DNA of 64,000 bases from Desulfotruncus arcticus DSM 17038 (GCF_900113335.1 NZ_FOOX01000011.1:1-64000); one strand, 5' to 3'; positions 37,401 to 47,023 are shown, counted from the stretch's first letter. The notes: generated by a model from the letters alone, not told the origin. Program-made: numbers and translations.

Positions 37401-37527
37401 TTTGGGGATTTGACGGGCTACTGACCGCATCCAGTGCTCCGCTTACTCCGGGAATCCACCGGATCACCTTGCAAACGGTATCCTGCCGCTGGTGCCGCGT
37501 TAGGGGCATAGCGGTCTATTTTACTGG
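37401..37527. repeat. Dispersed ~130-bp repeat, copy B
   Basis: Partner of 4081-4217; see that entry. The right end overlaps the last codons of the SIMPL gene (stop at 37521). The neighbouring 37197-37400 shows no believable gene. Confidence 0.75.
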
Positions 37528-38246
37528 AACAAATACGTTATATCAGCGCTGGCATTGATTTCGGCCAAACCGGGGGTTACCGGGGTAGACGCGGCGGCTT
37601 CATCGTAGCTGGCCATTCTTTTTTCGTAAATAACCGGCGGGGGGGCATTATTGTCCCAGTTGCCGGTAGCTGATTTTATACCCACAATCTTTTTACCCAG
37701 CGCAGTGGCAATGACTTCAGCCTTGGACCTGGCGTCTTCAATGGCCTGGCGAAGCGCCTGATCTTTATATTCCATTCCGCCCTCGTAATAAAACTGAATG
37801 TTCTGGACCTGATTGATACCGTTATCAACTGCCAGGTCTATAACTTTCCCTACGGAATTGATATCCCTGACCGTCACTGCTATTTCATTGCGAACCTCAT
37901 AACCGCTTATGCGCGGCGCTTTGTTATTCTCGTAAACATATTTGGGGCCAAGGTTATAACCCGAGGTGATTATGTCATTTTGACTGATTCCGCCGGTTTT
38001 TAAAGCACCTATAACTTTATTGACCAGGTCGGAGTTCTTGGTTTGCGCCGCACCGGCCTCAGCCGCCTCGGTGATAACGGCGAAACCCACTTCAGCGGTA
38101 TTGGGGGCAACTTTTACCGTGCCGCTTCCATTAACGGTAATTACGTTATCTGATACGCCATTATCCTCTGCGTAAGCGGCAGCACTAAAGGAAAGAAGGG
38201 TCAGTGCGGTCAAAAATACAACCAGCAAACTCTTTATTCTTTTCAT
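37521..38246 (-). CDS. SIMPL-domain (DUF541) secreted protein
   Basis: 241 residues with a clear signal peptide (MKRIKSLLVVFLTALTLLSF... AYAED). The SIMPL domain begins ITVNGSGTVKVAPNTAEVGF and continues through VIGALKTGGISQNDIITSGY. Bacterial SIMPL/BP26-like proteins form periplasmic or surface oligomers; the role is not settled. AAAGGAGG precedes the ATG. It appears monocistronic. Confidence 0.9.
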   Translation of the reverse strand: MKRIKSLLVVFLTALTLLSFSAAAYAEDNGVSDNVITVNGSGTVKVAPNTAEVGFAVITEAAEAGAAQTKNSDLVNKVIGALKTGGISQNDIITSGYNLGPKYVYENNKAPRISGYEVRNEIAVTVRDINSVGKVIDLAVDNGINQVQNIQFYYEGGMEYKDQALRQAIEDARSKAEVIATALGKKIVGIKSATGNWDNNAPPPVIYEKRMASYDEAAASTPVTPGLAEINASADITYLFQ

Positions 38247-38330
38247 TAATCATCCTCCTTTGACATATAAGCTTTAAAGGATTCAGCCGGCCGGCTTCAA
38301 TACCCCTTTATGGAGTTGCAATATAGACGT

Positions 38331-39734
38331 TTAGACTTTTAAATTTGTTCCGCTATTTCGAGCCCGGCTGCTTTTTCCCATAATCATACAAAACAGCGCC
38401 ACCGGCAGGCCGGCAAACAGCGGGTGCACTCGTGACGGCATTAAAAACGCCCAGAGCAATGTTGCCAGCGGTGCCAGGCAAACCGCCCTGCTCACCCAGA
38501 CCCGGTTGATCCTGCCCGTTAACAACACGGCACCCAGTAATGGCAAAAAAACGGACGCCCCCCTAAGGGCGTTGGACATATAAGACCAGTCCAGAATTAG
38601 AGAATCTTTTGATAAAAACACTAAAGCCAGCACAACCACGCCGACTCCCGCCACACAGATCCTGTTGAGCCAGAGCAGGGTCCGGTCGGGTGCATCCTTT
38701 TTACAGGTTAAATAAATATCTCTGGTTAAAACAGTACTTATCCCCAATGTTAGCGCGCCACCCGTAAGAACCAGGGAGATCAGCAGGGTGGCATTGGCCA
38801 TGCCGCCCAACCATGGATTCAGGTGCGTACTGAAAAAATAAGGCAGCGCGTCAGAGGAGTTAATGCCTGGATGAACCTTCTTCATCATCAGCCCTATGGC
38901 GACTCCGGCCAGCCCGTATAATGGAATGATTGCGGAAGCACCCAGCGCGCCAAGCCTGGCGGACCGGACATCCCGGCTTGAAAACAGCGGCTGCAAGAAT
39001 GCCTGGGTGGAGATAAAGCCGACAATTACTGAAAAAAAGCCTCCCAGATCCACTGCCGCCCCCCGTGGAAAAAGTGAAAAATATTCCGGAGAAGCCGATA
39101 CCAACTGGGAAACCCCGGGAAGACCGCCCAGCGCAAGAAAACTGACAAACCCTCCCGTAAATAAAGAAGCAGAAAGCAGCATCAGCTTGACCAGGCCAAC
39201 CATACTGGTACTCCATACTCCCCCGCCGATTATGTAAAGAGTGATTAATAGCACCGTCAACAAAGCTGCCATTGAAGGGGCTACCGGAATTATACCTCTT
39301 AAAACAGGCACAGCCGCCATAACCTGAACCGCTACCTGAATCAACATTCCAACAACGCTAAACAGGGCAACCCAGGCACGCACCGGTGTGCCAAATTCAC
39401 CAACTAAATATTCAGTTACGGTGGATACCTCTTTCTCTCGAAGCGGGCGCGCCAGAAACAGCGATAAAACCAAACAGGAAATACCTGCCCCGAAAGTAAA
39501 CCAGATGGCGCCAATTCCGTACTGGTACGCCATTTGCGCAGTTCCGATGGTAACCGTTCCACCGGCAAACGAGCCTACGATAGCCCCGGTAATTCCGGGC
39601 AATATAAGCCTCCTGCCGCCAAGGTTGAAATCTTCCGATGTTTTAACTTTGGCAAAAGATAGTACCCCGACTATGCTGACTATAATTAATGTTACAACCA
39701 ATCCTGCGTAATAAGCAAAAGATAAACTGAGCAT
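38331..39734 (-). CDS. Sodium:solute symporter (SSS family)
   Basis: 467 residues and about 13 helices, with the SSS/LeuT-fold core FNLGGRRLILPGITGAIVGSF and GGVWSTSMVGLVKLMLLSAS. It would take up an organic solute with Na+. The substrate (amino acid, sugar, carboxylate or pantothenate) cannot be told from sequence. It stands alone between the SIMPL gene and ypeB. Confidence 0.88.
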   Translation of the reverse strand: MLSLSFAYYAGLVVTLIIVSIVGVLSFAKVKTSEDFNLGGRRLILPGITGAIVGSFAGGTVTIGTAQMAYQYGIGAIWFTFGAGISCLVLSLFLARPLREKEVSTVTEYLVGEFGTPVRAWVALFSVVGMLIQVAVQVMAAVPVLRGIIPVAPSMAALLTVLLITLYIIGGGVWSTSMVGLVKLMLLSASLFTGGFVSFLALGGLPGVSQLVSASPEYFSLFPRGAAVDLGGFFSVIVGFISTQAFLQPLFSSRDVRSARLGALGASAIIPLYGLAGVAIGLMMKKVHPGINSSDALPYFFSTHLNPWLGGMANATLLISLVLTGGALTLGISTVLTRDIYLTCKKDAPDRTLLWLNRICVAGVGVVVLALVFLSKDSLILDWSYMSNALRGASVFLPLLGAVLLTGRINRVWVSRAVCLAPLATLLWAFLMPSRVHPLFAGLPVALFCMIMGKSSRARNSGTNLKV

Positions 39735-39836
39735 GACTATTTCCCTTAATTGTTTTTTGACTTTTTTTAATTATACGTCATTTAACACCCCTTTGCTAAT
39801 AAAAAAAGCACGCTCAATCAGTTCCCTTACAGGCAA

Positions 39837-39866
39837 GGGGACACACCTCCCCGGAAGTATGTCCCC
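39837..39866. repeat. GGGGACA inverted repeat
   Basis: GGGGACACACCTCC CC GGAAGTATGTCCCC forms a 14-base stem with a two-base loop, downstream of ypeB. It may act as a terminator. Confidence 0.7.
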
Positions 39867-39911
39867 AATGGACTTTGTAAGATTGGACGGTCTGACCCCG
39901 GTTATCCACCC

Positions 39912-41282
39912 CTACATTGTCAGTATGCCGTTATTTGTATCGAGAAGCCGTAACACCTTTTCTTCTTGGCCGTCAACGGCATTGATATATACCAGGTAGG
40001 TATCTTCCCCGAGTGTGCCTTTAAACTCCCAGGTAAGCTTTTCCTTGTCTACATCCAGTGGGATCAGCGCCAGACGCCCGCTGCCCTGCACTTTTAGACT
40101 GTCACTGACAAGTTTTCGCGCCTGGGCTTCGGTTAACTTGGACCGGGGCAGCTGCCGTTTATGGTGCGACATGAGATACCCTCTTGCATCCATGCCCACA
40201 ATTTGGCCGTTATCAAGGGCCACGGTTACTTTTATCAGGTCGGGATAGATAATAACTCCCTCCTGGTTTAGTGCAAAATTAAAGGTTGCCGTATTATCAT
40301 TAATCTGGTAATAGCTAGGTTTAAGGTTGTTATAGCCGTGGCTTTGCAGATAAGCCAGAGCCCTTGATCTGGCCTTGTCGATAGTCCAGGTGGAATTATT
40401 AATGTTTCGCGGGTTTAGCATCCAGATCAGATGGCCTCCCTTTTTGGAGACATCCGCGACCACCGGTTCGCCGACAACCTTACCATTATTGCGCCGTGCT
40501 ATTTCCACTCGATACGCGGGTATATTACTCTCCACGGTCCCTGTGACCTGGGCAACAAGATTTGCGCCGCCTTTATTGTCATAATGATTAAGAGCTATTG
40601 ACCTGGCCCGCTCCTGCTTGACCTCTTGCCCTGTAACTCCCCTGGCGCCGGCCAGTTCCATATGGTCTGAAAAAGGCCCGTCATAAATTAGAGTCGGATA
40701 TCCATACATTTGTTGGTCAATGGTTTGAAAGTTAGGGCCGGCAAGCTTGGCTCCTTCCCGGGCCAGGCTGCGGGAACCGTTAATAGCCAGTTCACTAAAG
40801 GTATATTTGCCGTCCATGATGCCGGCGTGAATTGTCCCTAGTTCTTTGTTTAGGCTGGATGCCTGGTTATACAGGTTATTCAGCGTTCCTATTTGGTCGG
40901 CGGTGACGGACTTACCCCCGGCCACTTGCTGAGAAAGCATGTGGGAGTAATCACCAAGCTGGGTAATAAATTTTACCGTACGCCCCAGAAGTTCATCACC
41001 AACGGGTAGCTGGGTCAGATTATCCATAGCCTGATTGCTTTCCGCCCAGATTTGGTCAAACAATTGCTGGTTATTGCCCACCCCGGCCGAAACAAGGCTT
41101 TTGCCCAGCAGAACTTCTGTATTTTGGACATGGTAGGCCGCATTGTAAAAAGCCCTTTGGTAATTGTTAGCCAGCGCAGTTTGCAGTATTTTTCTGGATT
41201 GGTTTTGCTGGAAGCCCCAGTATCCCAGACCAAACGCTGCAATAGCTGCAATACCAAGTATTGCCGTCCACTTTTTAATCAT
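39912..41282 (-). CDS. ypeB: Germination protein YpeB
   Basis: 456 residues. A single N-terminal helix (about 5-23) anchors a long helical domain, followed by PepSY-type domains near the C-terminus (ARSIALNHYDNKGG, DKARSRALAYLQSHGY, EAQARKLVSDSLKVQG). YpeB and SleB depend on each other for assembly into the spore and for cortex hydrolysis at germination. It follows sleB with a 57-base gap on the same strand, the standard bicistron, normally under forespore SigG. Confidence 0.93.
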   Translation of the reverse strand: MIKKWTAILGIAAIAAFGLGYWGFQQNQSRKILQTALANNYQRAFYNAAYHVQNTEVLLGKSLVSAGVGNNQQLFDQIWAESNQAMDNLTQLPVGDELLGRTVKFITQLGDYSHMLSQQVAGGKSVTADQIGTLNNLYNQASSLNKELGTIHAGIMDGKYTFSELAINGSRSLAREGAKLAGPNFQTIDQQMYGYPTLIYDGPFSDHMELAGARGVTGQEVKQERARSIALNHYDNKGGANLVAQVTGTVESNIPAYRVEIARRNNGKVVGEPVVADVSKKGGHLIWMLNPRNINNSTWTIDKARSRALAYLQSHGYNNLKPSYYQINDNTATFNFALNQEGVIIYPDLIKVTVALDNGQIVGMDARGYLMSHHKRQLPRSKLTEAQARKLVSDSLKVQGSGRLALIPLDVDKEKLTWEFKGTLGEDTYLVYINAVDGQEEKVLRLLDTNNGILTM

Positions 41283-41339
41283 CCCGAAGCCGCCCCCTTA
41301 AACTATACCGTAAAAGTACCATAAAAAGTTATCATCCAT

Positions 41340-42068
41340 TTATCTGGCAAAGACATGCCGGCCAATTGTGGTAATAACCCGCCGGCTCCAGATCCATGGA
41401 CTCACATCCTTTGAAGGATTCCAGAAAAACGTAGCCCCTCCGGAGGGGTCCGACCCCGCCATAGCCTCTCTGGCCGCCCTAAGAGAATCCTTAGTTAATG
41501 GACGGTTTACCTGGCCGTTGGCAACCGACTCAAAAGCCCTGGGCTGAAAGATTACTCCGGCAATGGTATCAGGAAAGGCGGAGCTTCTCACCCTGTTTAG
41601 GATTACCGCTCCTACTGCAACTTTACCGAAATAAGCTTCATCTGACGCTTCGCCTTCAATTACCCTGGCTAAAAGCGCTATATCCCGCGATTCTTCAACA
41701 AACCCCCTGTCGGCAACTGTGCTGTCAGACTTAGTGGCAAGTTTGTCGGCGGTATCACTATAACCCAATGCCGACCATGTTGAGGGGCCAACCACCCCGT
41801 CGGCCCGTAGGCCGTTTTTCCTTTGGAAATCAGTAACGGCCTTGTAGGTTGAAGAGCCGTAGGTTCCATCTGCCAAGCCCTTATAGTAGCCCCATTGCCT
41901 TAGTTTTTGCTGCAGCGCGTAGACGTCATTGCCGCTGCTGCCCCAAAAGAGCGTTTTCTTTTGGGCGTAAGCCTTACCATCGTTAAGCGTGACCATGAAT
42001 GTTGTTAGAACCAGTAGCGCCATTAATAGCAAAGGCAACATCCTGGTGATGATTTTCCGTTTATACAA
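41340..42068 (-). CDS. sleB: Spore cortex-lytic enzyme SleB
   Basis: 242 residues. Signal peptide, then a peptidoglycan-binding domain (DVYALQQKLRQWGYYKGLADG, DGVVGPSTWSALG), and a C-terminal lytic transglycosylase domain with the catalytic Glu in LLARVIEGEASDE and ATFFWNPSKD. It cleaves muramic-lactam-containing cortex during germination. It begins with TTG seven bases after GGGGGTG. It confirms the host forms true endospores. Confidence 0.95.
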   Translation of the reverse strand: MYKRKIITRMLPLLLMALLVLTTFMVTLNDGKAYAQKKTLFWGSSGNDVYALQQKLRQWGYYKGLADGTYGSSTYKAVTDFQRKNGLRADGVVGPSTWSALGYSDTADKLATKSDSTVADRGFVEESRDIALLARVIEGEASDEAYFGKVAVGAVILNRVRSSAFPDTIAGVIFQPRAFESVANGQVNRPLTKDSLRAAREAMAGSDPSGGATFFWNPSKDVSPWIWSRRVITTIGRHVFAR

Positions 42069-42182
42069 GCATCGGCACCCCCAGAATTTTTTTTAATAGT
42101 TTCTCATAAAAAAACAAAACCTATGTGCCAAGGAAAACATTTTGTATAGAGGCAAGGATTTACAACGTGGAGCAAGAATATA

Positions 42183-42385
42183 TTCAGGAGACAGTAGTCA
42201 GGAGTCAGAATAAGAGAACGGCAAAAAGCCTATTAAACTTGGGGTATTGGTGAGCTTACTACTGAATACCTATTACTGAATTCTGGCAACCTGACTGATT
42301 CAAAAGTCAGAATAGGAGACGGTTTATCGCCTCGTAGTATTTTAGATTTTTTCTCCTGACTTCTGACTCCTGAATTCTGACTACT
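42183..42385. repeat. Compound heptamer repeat
   Basis: Several blocks occur in a row: CAGGAGACAGTAGTCAGGAG (left), TACTGAATACCTATTACTGA (middle), AAAAGTCAGAATAGGAGACGG, and a right block of inverted heptamers ending TTCTGACTACTT. It takes up most of 42069-42409 and looks like two or three elements inserted into each other. Confidence 0.75.
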
Positions 42386-42409
42386 TCTTTAAGGGAGGCT
42401 TGTATTCCT

Positions 42410-42673
42410 TTGATCAACAATATTGACGTGGATGGCTTTGTCAGAGAGAGACAGGATGAAATCATGCAGCTTGTTAATTCGGCTTTAAACCGGGCCGGTG
42501 ATATCGTCAAAGAAAAAGTTTCTTCCGGCGAGGTGGAAGCGACAATTCAGGATGTGCTTCCGTTACTGCTTTACGAGGTGCTTGTAACTAATACTGTATC
42601 CACACTGCGCCTTGTGGCGGAAATGATTGATTTTAAGCAGGCCGGCACTGGCAACAACAGGGTAGGCCATTAA
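42410..42673 (+). CDS. Small hypothetical protein
   Basis: 87 residues, not recognised. It is mostly helical and acidic: MINNIDVDGFVRERQDEIMQ, then LVNSALNRAGDIVKEKVSSG and a more hydrophobic LPLLLYEVLVTN stretch. It starts with TTG eleven bases after AAGGGAGG, which is a long spacing. A second small frame with a good ribosome site follows 15 bases later. Plus-strand orientation between two minus-strand operons and its clean codon pattern make it likely real. Confidence 0.6.
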   Translation: MINNIDVDGFVRERQDEIMQLVNSALNRAGDIVKEKVSSGEVEATIQDVLPLLLYEVLVTNTVSTLRLVAEMIDFKQAGTGNNRVGH

Positions 42674-42688
42674 ATAGGAGTGAATTGG

Positions 42689-42793
42689 GTGAATATCAAA
42701 ACCTTGGCATTTTTGGCATTTCTAGCGGTTGGTGGAGCGGCAGCCTTTATGTACGGGGCCTTTTACGAGTACCGCAAAAAAAATCGCCGGTAA
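42689..42793 (+). CDS. 34-residue membrane peptide
   Basis: GTG start eight bases after AGGAG. The product is MNIKTLAFLAFLAVGGAAAF followed by MYGAFYEYRKKNRR: a single membrane helix with a basic cytoplasmic tail. It follows the 87-residue gene closely and ends 18 bases before the converging dsrN stop. No family recognised. Confidence 0.55.
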   Translation: MNIKTLAFLAFLAVGGAAAFMYGAFYEYRKKNRR

Positions 42794-42811
42794 TCTCCGC
42801 ACCGGCAATTG

Positions 42812-44245
42812 CTAAACCCATCCGGAGTTGCGCTCCGCTCCGGCTGCCACCAGTTTTTCCGCCCACCCCGGAGTGGCAATCGAATGCAGGTGGGTATAAC
42901 AGGCAAGTACATTTTTATATATCAGACCATCGTGTTTTCCGTCCAAGCCAAAACCTCTGGTAACCTTAAAGGCAAATTGCACCTTGTCCCGTTCCAGGTT
43001 TTCCACCTTTGAATGGTGAAATTCGTGTCCCCTTAAATGCTCCCCTTCATTAAAATATAGATTGCTGTTTTCCACATCCAGGGAAATATACCCGTGTCCC
43101 TGAGGCTTGTCCGTCACGCTGACGTCAAAGGGTAGTATTCCTGTCATTTCGTGCTCTTTACCGTTCCATTTCAATTTCCTGCCCAGGTACATCAGCCCGC
43201 CGCACTCTGCATAGACAGGCAGACCGTTTTCGACCATCTCCCGCAAATCCTTTTTTAAACTTACGTTGGCAGCCAAATCTGAAGCAAACATTTCGGGGAA
43301 ACCACCTCCGATGTAAGCCGCGTCAACCTCGGGCATGCATTCGTCCCGGATAGCGTTTACCGGCACAAGCTCCGCCCCCGCGGCAGCCAAAGCTTCAAGG
43401 TTTTCCGGATAATAAAAGGTAAACGCCCGGTCTAAAAAAACCGCCACCCTGGCACTGGGACGTTCCGGCTTTAATGCAGCCAATCCCTGTCTGTTCAATA
43501 CGGGGGCGCTAAGCAGTGGTTGGTTTACCTCAAATGATTCGGCTTTTCGGGCAATATTGATGATGGAATGCAGATCCAGGTATTCCCCCGCTGTTCCCCC
43601 GGCGTCTTCCACAGCAGCTGCCAGATCATCACTCTCTGCGGCTGGAATCAGGCCCAGGTGACGATCGGGAATGTTAAACTGTTTACCCTTGGGGATAACC
43701 CCCAGCACGGGTATCCCACAGTATCGTTCTATGGCCGCGCGAAGCATTTGCTCATGGCGCGGGCGGCGGGCTACTTTGTTTAAAATGACTCCTGCAACGT
43801 TAATTTCAGGGTCAAAATGCATGTAGCCGGAAACCATGGCCGCCACGCTGCGGGTCATTCTGGTGGTGTCAACCACCAGCAGCACCGGCGCTCCGATAGC
43901 CTTGGCGATTTCCGCCGTGCTGCCACTGCCTTCAAGATCTACGCCGTCGTAAAGGCCCATAGCTCCCTCCACTACAGCTATATCGGCATCCAGGGCGCTG
44001 CGGGCGAAGGAGGCGCGGATGGCTTGGCGATCCATCAGAAAACTGTCCAGGTTCCGGCAGGGGCGTCCGGTAATCCTGGTCATCCAGCTGGGGTCAATAA
44101 AGTCAGGACCTTTTTTATATGGTTGTACGCAGTAGCCGGCTGCTTTCAAAGCTGACAGCAGCCCTATCGTAGCGGTTGTCTTGCCCGACCGCCCGTGCGG
44201 GGCCGCCACCACCAGCCGGGGTATATTGCATATATGCATCTTCAT
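42812..44245 (-). CDS. dsrN: CbiA/CobB-family glutamine amidotransferase, probable siroheme amidase DsrN
   Basis: 477 residues. An N-terminal ATP-binding domain (VVAAPHGRSGKTTATIGLLS) is joined to a C-terminal glutaminase domain with the Cys nucleophile in VYAECGGLMYLGR. The family makes cobyrinate a,c-diamide. In sulfate reducers a homologue, DsrN, is linked to dsr genes and is thought to amidate the siroheme of sulfite reductase. Here it lies directly downstream of dsrC and no other cobalamin gene is near, which favours DsrN. A cobalamin role cannot be excluded by sequence alone. Confidence 0.82.
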   Translation of the reverse strand: MKMHICNIPRLVVAAPHGRSGKTTATIGLLSALKAAGYCVQPYKKGPDFIDPSWMTRITGRPCRNLDSFLMDRQAIRASFARSALDADIAVVEGAMGLYDGVDLEGSGSTAEIAKAIGAPVLLVVDTTRMTRSVAAMVSGYMHFDPEINVAGVILNKVARRPRHEQMLRAAIERYCGIPVLGVIPKGKQFNIPDRHLGLIPAAESDDLAAAVEDAGGTAGEYLDLHSIINIARKAESFEVNQPLLSAPVLNRQGLAALKPERPSARVAVFLDRAFTFYYPENLEALAAAGAELVPVNAIRDECMPEVDAAYIGGGFPEMFASDLAANVSLKKDLREMVENGLPVYAECGGLMYLGRKLKWNGKEHEMTGILPFDVSVTDKPQGHGYISLDVENSNLYFNEGEHLRGHEFHHSKVENLERDKVQFAFKVTRGFGLDGKHDGLIYKNVLACYTHLHSIATPGWAEKLVAAGAERNSGWV

Positions 44246-44279
44246 TCACCGCCTTTCTTTTCGTTACTTGTATGCCATA

Positions 44280-44337
44280 AAAATAACAGGCACGGTGGTC
44301 CCGGCGCATTGCAAGCGCCGGGCATTCCCTGTGCCTG
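44280..44337 (-). terminator. Long hairpin between dsrC and dsrN
   Basis: CAGGCAC (inner GCCCGGCGC/GCGCCGGG) GTGCCTG forms a long two-part stem on the minus strand, followed by TTATTTTTATGG. It probably ends the fd-dsrMKC message, with dsrN reached by read-through or its own promoter. Confidence 0.65.
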
Positions 44338-44407
44338 AATTTTAACAGATTTATTCAACTACTTGCAACTCATCCCTCATCCAGTAAGGAATCAGTTACC
44401 GGCAGCG

Positions 44408-44725
44408 TTACACACAACCGGTAGGCTTGGGCAAACCGGCAAGTTTACAAGCTCCCTTGGCCGGCCCGGAAGGGAAAAGATCATAGATATATTTCAAACT
44501 ACAGCCCGTTTCCTTGCACAATTTACGAACCATAGGCGCAATGTGATACTGCTTGAAATAATCCCGCAGGTAGTTAATTATCTTCCAGTGGTCGTCAGTT
44601 AGTTCGATAATGCCTTCGGAGGCTGCAAGCGCCCTGGCAACATCCTCGTTCCAAAGGTCGGGAACGATCATGAAGCCGTCTTCATCAAATTCTATTTCTA
44701 CGCCATTGATAATTATACCGGGCAT
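44408..44725 (-). CDS. dsrC: Sulfur-carrier / trisulfide protein DsrC
   Basis: 105 residues, the standard DsrC length. The C-terminal arm reads GACKLAGLPKPTGCV: Cys93 and the penultimate Cys104 are both present, so it can form the DsrC trisulfide with DsrAB and be reduced by DsrMK. GFMIVPDLWNEDVA and DDHWKIINYLRDYF are family motifs. The start MPGIIING at 44725 has the site GGAGGTGGAG; a longer form would begin inside that site. It follows dsrK by 39 bases. Confidence 0.97.
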   Translation of the reverse strand: MPGIIINGVEIEFDEDGFMIVPDLWNEDVARALAASEGIIELTDDHWKIINYLRDYFKQYHIAPMVRKLCKETGCSLKYIYDLFPSGPAKGACKLAGLPKPTGCV

Positions 44726-44764
44726 GCTTAACTCCACCTCCATCCACCGGCTAACAAAAAACCA

Positions 44765-46147
44765 TTACTTCCAAACCAGCGCCTTGCCGACCAGGTCGAT
44801 CAAGCCTTTAACTTCCACACCCAGCTCATGCTCTTCCACCATCGGGTACAGCTGGGCCTTGCAGATGGAGCACGGAGCGCAAAGGATGCCGTCACCGTTT
44901 TTGCCCACTCCGGTGGCGCGTACCTGATCCGCCTTCTTCTGGCTGAGCTGAATACGGCGCTGGTACATTTCCGGATCGTCGAACAGAATTGCCGAGCCGC
45001 CGCCGCAGCAGAAGTTATCCATGCCGTTGGGGTACATTTCCCTGAAATCTGATACCGACGCACGCATCAAAACGCGCATATTTTCGTTCAAGCCGCAGGC
45101 CCGAACGTAGTTACAGGGATCATGCAGTGTAACCGGCTTGGAGTTTTTAGAGGGATCGAGTTTCAGTTCGTTCTTACGAATCATGTCCGCAACTTCATCA
45201 TGAATATGGGTAATGGGCCAGCGAATCGGCCTGTCAGCCAGAGACGGTATATACATCTTGGCCGCCCGCCAGCCGTGACCGCACTCGCCCCATACAATCT
45301 TTTTGATGCCCAGGTCCTGGGCCGCATTGAGCAAGCGCATTACGTTGCCGCGCTGAGTCCAGTACTGGTCAAACAGCAGTCCGAAGTTGCCGGCCTCGGT
45401 AACGGTACTGGGAATGGTCCAGTTCGCTCCGATATAGGTAAAGTACATTCCCGCGCCCATCAGGGTATACGGGTTCAGCAGGAAGTCGGCCGAGGAGGGA
45501 ATATACATAATGTCGGAATCGGGCTTGTCAACGGGGAACTCCACTTCCACGCCGAATTCGTCCATAATTTCCTCGGACATGAATTCCAGGGTGTCCACAA
45601 TACCGGGTTTGGGCAGATTGGTGTGGTTGCCAACCCTCTCCATGGCGGCGCCCACACTGGCATGCAGCTTGGGTGTAATACCCAGCCAGTGCAATAGCTG
45701 GCGGCCGATAAAGGTTACCTCACAGGTATCGATACCGAACGGACAGACGTGTGCGCACCGGCGGCACTGGCTGCACTGGTAAAAGTATGAATACCACTGT
45801 TCGATAATATCAAGGCTGATATCCTCGGCTCCCACTAGTTTGCCGAACCAGCGTCCCTCAAGGGTAAAATACCGCTTGTAGATTTTACGGATCAGTTCAG
45901 CCCTGTTGGTTGGTATGTTGTTGGGGTCCCTGGTGCCAAGATAGGTGTGGCAGTTTTCTGCACACTGCCCGCACTTGGTACAGGACTCCATCGCCATCAC
46001 AAAGGAACGGAATTTTTTCCGGATCTGATCCAAAAATTCAATCGCTTTTTCCGGTTTAAGTTCATCCGCCACGGGCTCAATGTGGATTTTCCGCATTTCT
46101 TCCACCGATGCCCGGACAGGCTGCACCATACCATTATATTCTGGCAT
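44765..46147 (-). CDS. dsrK: DsrK, HdrD-like catalytic subunit of DsrMK
   Basis: 460 residues. Two [4Fe-4S] motifs (CTKCGQCAENC and CSQCRRCAHVC) are followed by two CCG-type domains: HDPCNYVRACG and NFCCGGGSAILF. These bind the catalytic cluster that reduces the DsrC trisulfide with electrons from menaquinol through DsrM. Only M and K are encoded; the J, O and P subunits of deltaproteobacterial DsrMKJOP are missing, as in other Gram-positive sulfate reducers. It is three bases downstream of dsrM. Confidence 0.96.
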   Translation of the reverse strand: MPEYNGMVQPVRASVEEMRKIHIEPVADELKPEKAIEFLDQIRKKFRSFVMAMESCTKCGQCAENCHTYLGTRDPNNIPTNRAELIRKIYKRYFTLEGRWFGKLVGAEDISLDIIEQWYSYFYQCSQCRRCAHVCPFGIDTCEVTFIGRQLLHWLGITPKLHASVGAAMERVGNHTNLPKPGIVDTLEFMSEEIMDEFGVEVEFPVDKPDSDIMYIPSSADFLLNPYTLMGAGMYFTYIGANWTIPSTVTEAGNFGLLFDQYWTQRGNVMRLLNAAQDLGIKKIVWGECGHGWRAAKMYIPSLADRPIRWPITHIHDEVADMIRKNELKLDPSKNSKPVTLHDPCNYVRACGLNENMRVLMRASVSDFREMYPNGMDNFCCGGGSAILFDDPEMYQRRIQLSQKKADQVRATGVGKNGDGILCAPCSICKAQLYPMVEEHELGVEVKGLIDLVGKALVWK

Positions 46148-46150
46148 AAC

Positions 46151-46972
46151 TTACACCCCCTCTTCTGCGGCATCCGAAGGCACTCCAAGACCGGCCGTAC
46201 GGGCCGCCGCCACGTCGATGTTGGGTAAACCGGGGGCGGGATCTTTGTAGACCCGGTTGACAATATACCGTTCGGCAAACATGCCGAACAGGTGCATCAG
46301 CTTGCTGAACGGGAACACAATCAACAAAATCTGCACCAGCAGGAAGTGGATCAGGAAAAACGTACTTTCCATGATCTCCATGTTTACCACGGGCTGGAAC
46401 AGCGCCAGCGCCACGATATAATCGCGCACCACTTCGTATTCAACATGGAATTCATGAAACAAGCGCATGATATTACCCACGCCCACCAAGACCAGCAGGT
46501 AAATCAGCCACAAGTTGTCGCTGGGTTTGGTTACCAGTCTGACCGCCTGAATAGCGTAACGCCTGTAAAGCAAGTAAAGTAAAGCAACAAAAAGTAAAAT
46601 GCCAAAGACGGTACCAAGCAGGTCCGACATTTCTCTACTCAATTCCGGGCTAATACCCAGGCCCGGGATCAGTGCAAACTGTTCACCTAAAAAACCGAAA
46701 CCAACAATGTGCCCGCCAAGAATATTCAGCAGGGCCAAGTGCATCAAGATGGCTCCGACCCACAAGGCCTTGTCAAACCGGAACAGGTTACGGAATAAGA
46801 AAGCTTCCGAACCTATTCTAACGGCAACTTGACCATTGTTCTGCAACCAGGGCGACAGGGTGATATTATGGATTATGCGCGCCCCGGCCCAGCGGCCTAA
46901 ACGGTAAAGTATTCCCAGGGTAAACAGCGTAACGGTAATGTACGGAAGTATTTGTCCAATTAATAATTTCAC
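46151..46972 (-). CDS. dsrM: DsrM, membrane cytochrome b subunit
   Basis: 273 residues, five to six helices, NarI-like. His residues in the helices (LILMHLALLNILGGH-type and RLFHEFHVEYEVVRDY) would bind the two b hemes. It oxidises menaquinol and passes electrons to DsrK. The GTG at 46972 (VKLLIGQILPYITV) follows GGGAGGTG; a longer frame overlaps the ferredoxin leader. The order fd-dsrM-dsrK-dsrC is tight. Confidence 0.93.
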   Translation of the reverse strand: MKLLIGQILPYITVTLFTLGILYRLGRWAGARIIHNITLSPWLQNNGQVAVRIGSEAFLFRNLFRFDKALWVGAILMHLALLNILGGHIVGFGFLGEQFALIPGLGISPELSREMSDLLGTVFGILLFVALLYLLYRRYAIQAVRLVTKPSDNLWLIYLLVLVGVGNIMRLFHEFHVEYEVVRDYIVALALFQPVVNMEIMESTFFLIHFLLVQILLIVFPFSKLMHLFGMFAERYIVNRVYKDPAPGLPNIDVAAARTAGLGVPSDAAEEGV

Positions 46973-47023
46973 TCGCACACCTCCCTCGGAGCATAAGCCC
47001 TGAGCCAACAAGTTAGTTAACTA

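Noticed and set aside
37146..37424. 92-codon plus-strand frame
   Set aside because: It overlaps the T-box promoter and a repeat, has no good ribosome site and no family similarity.
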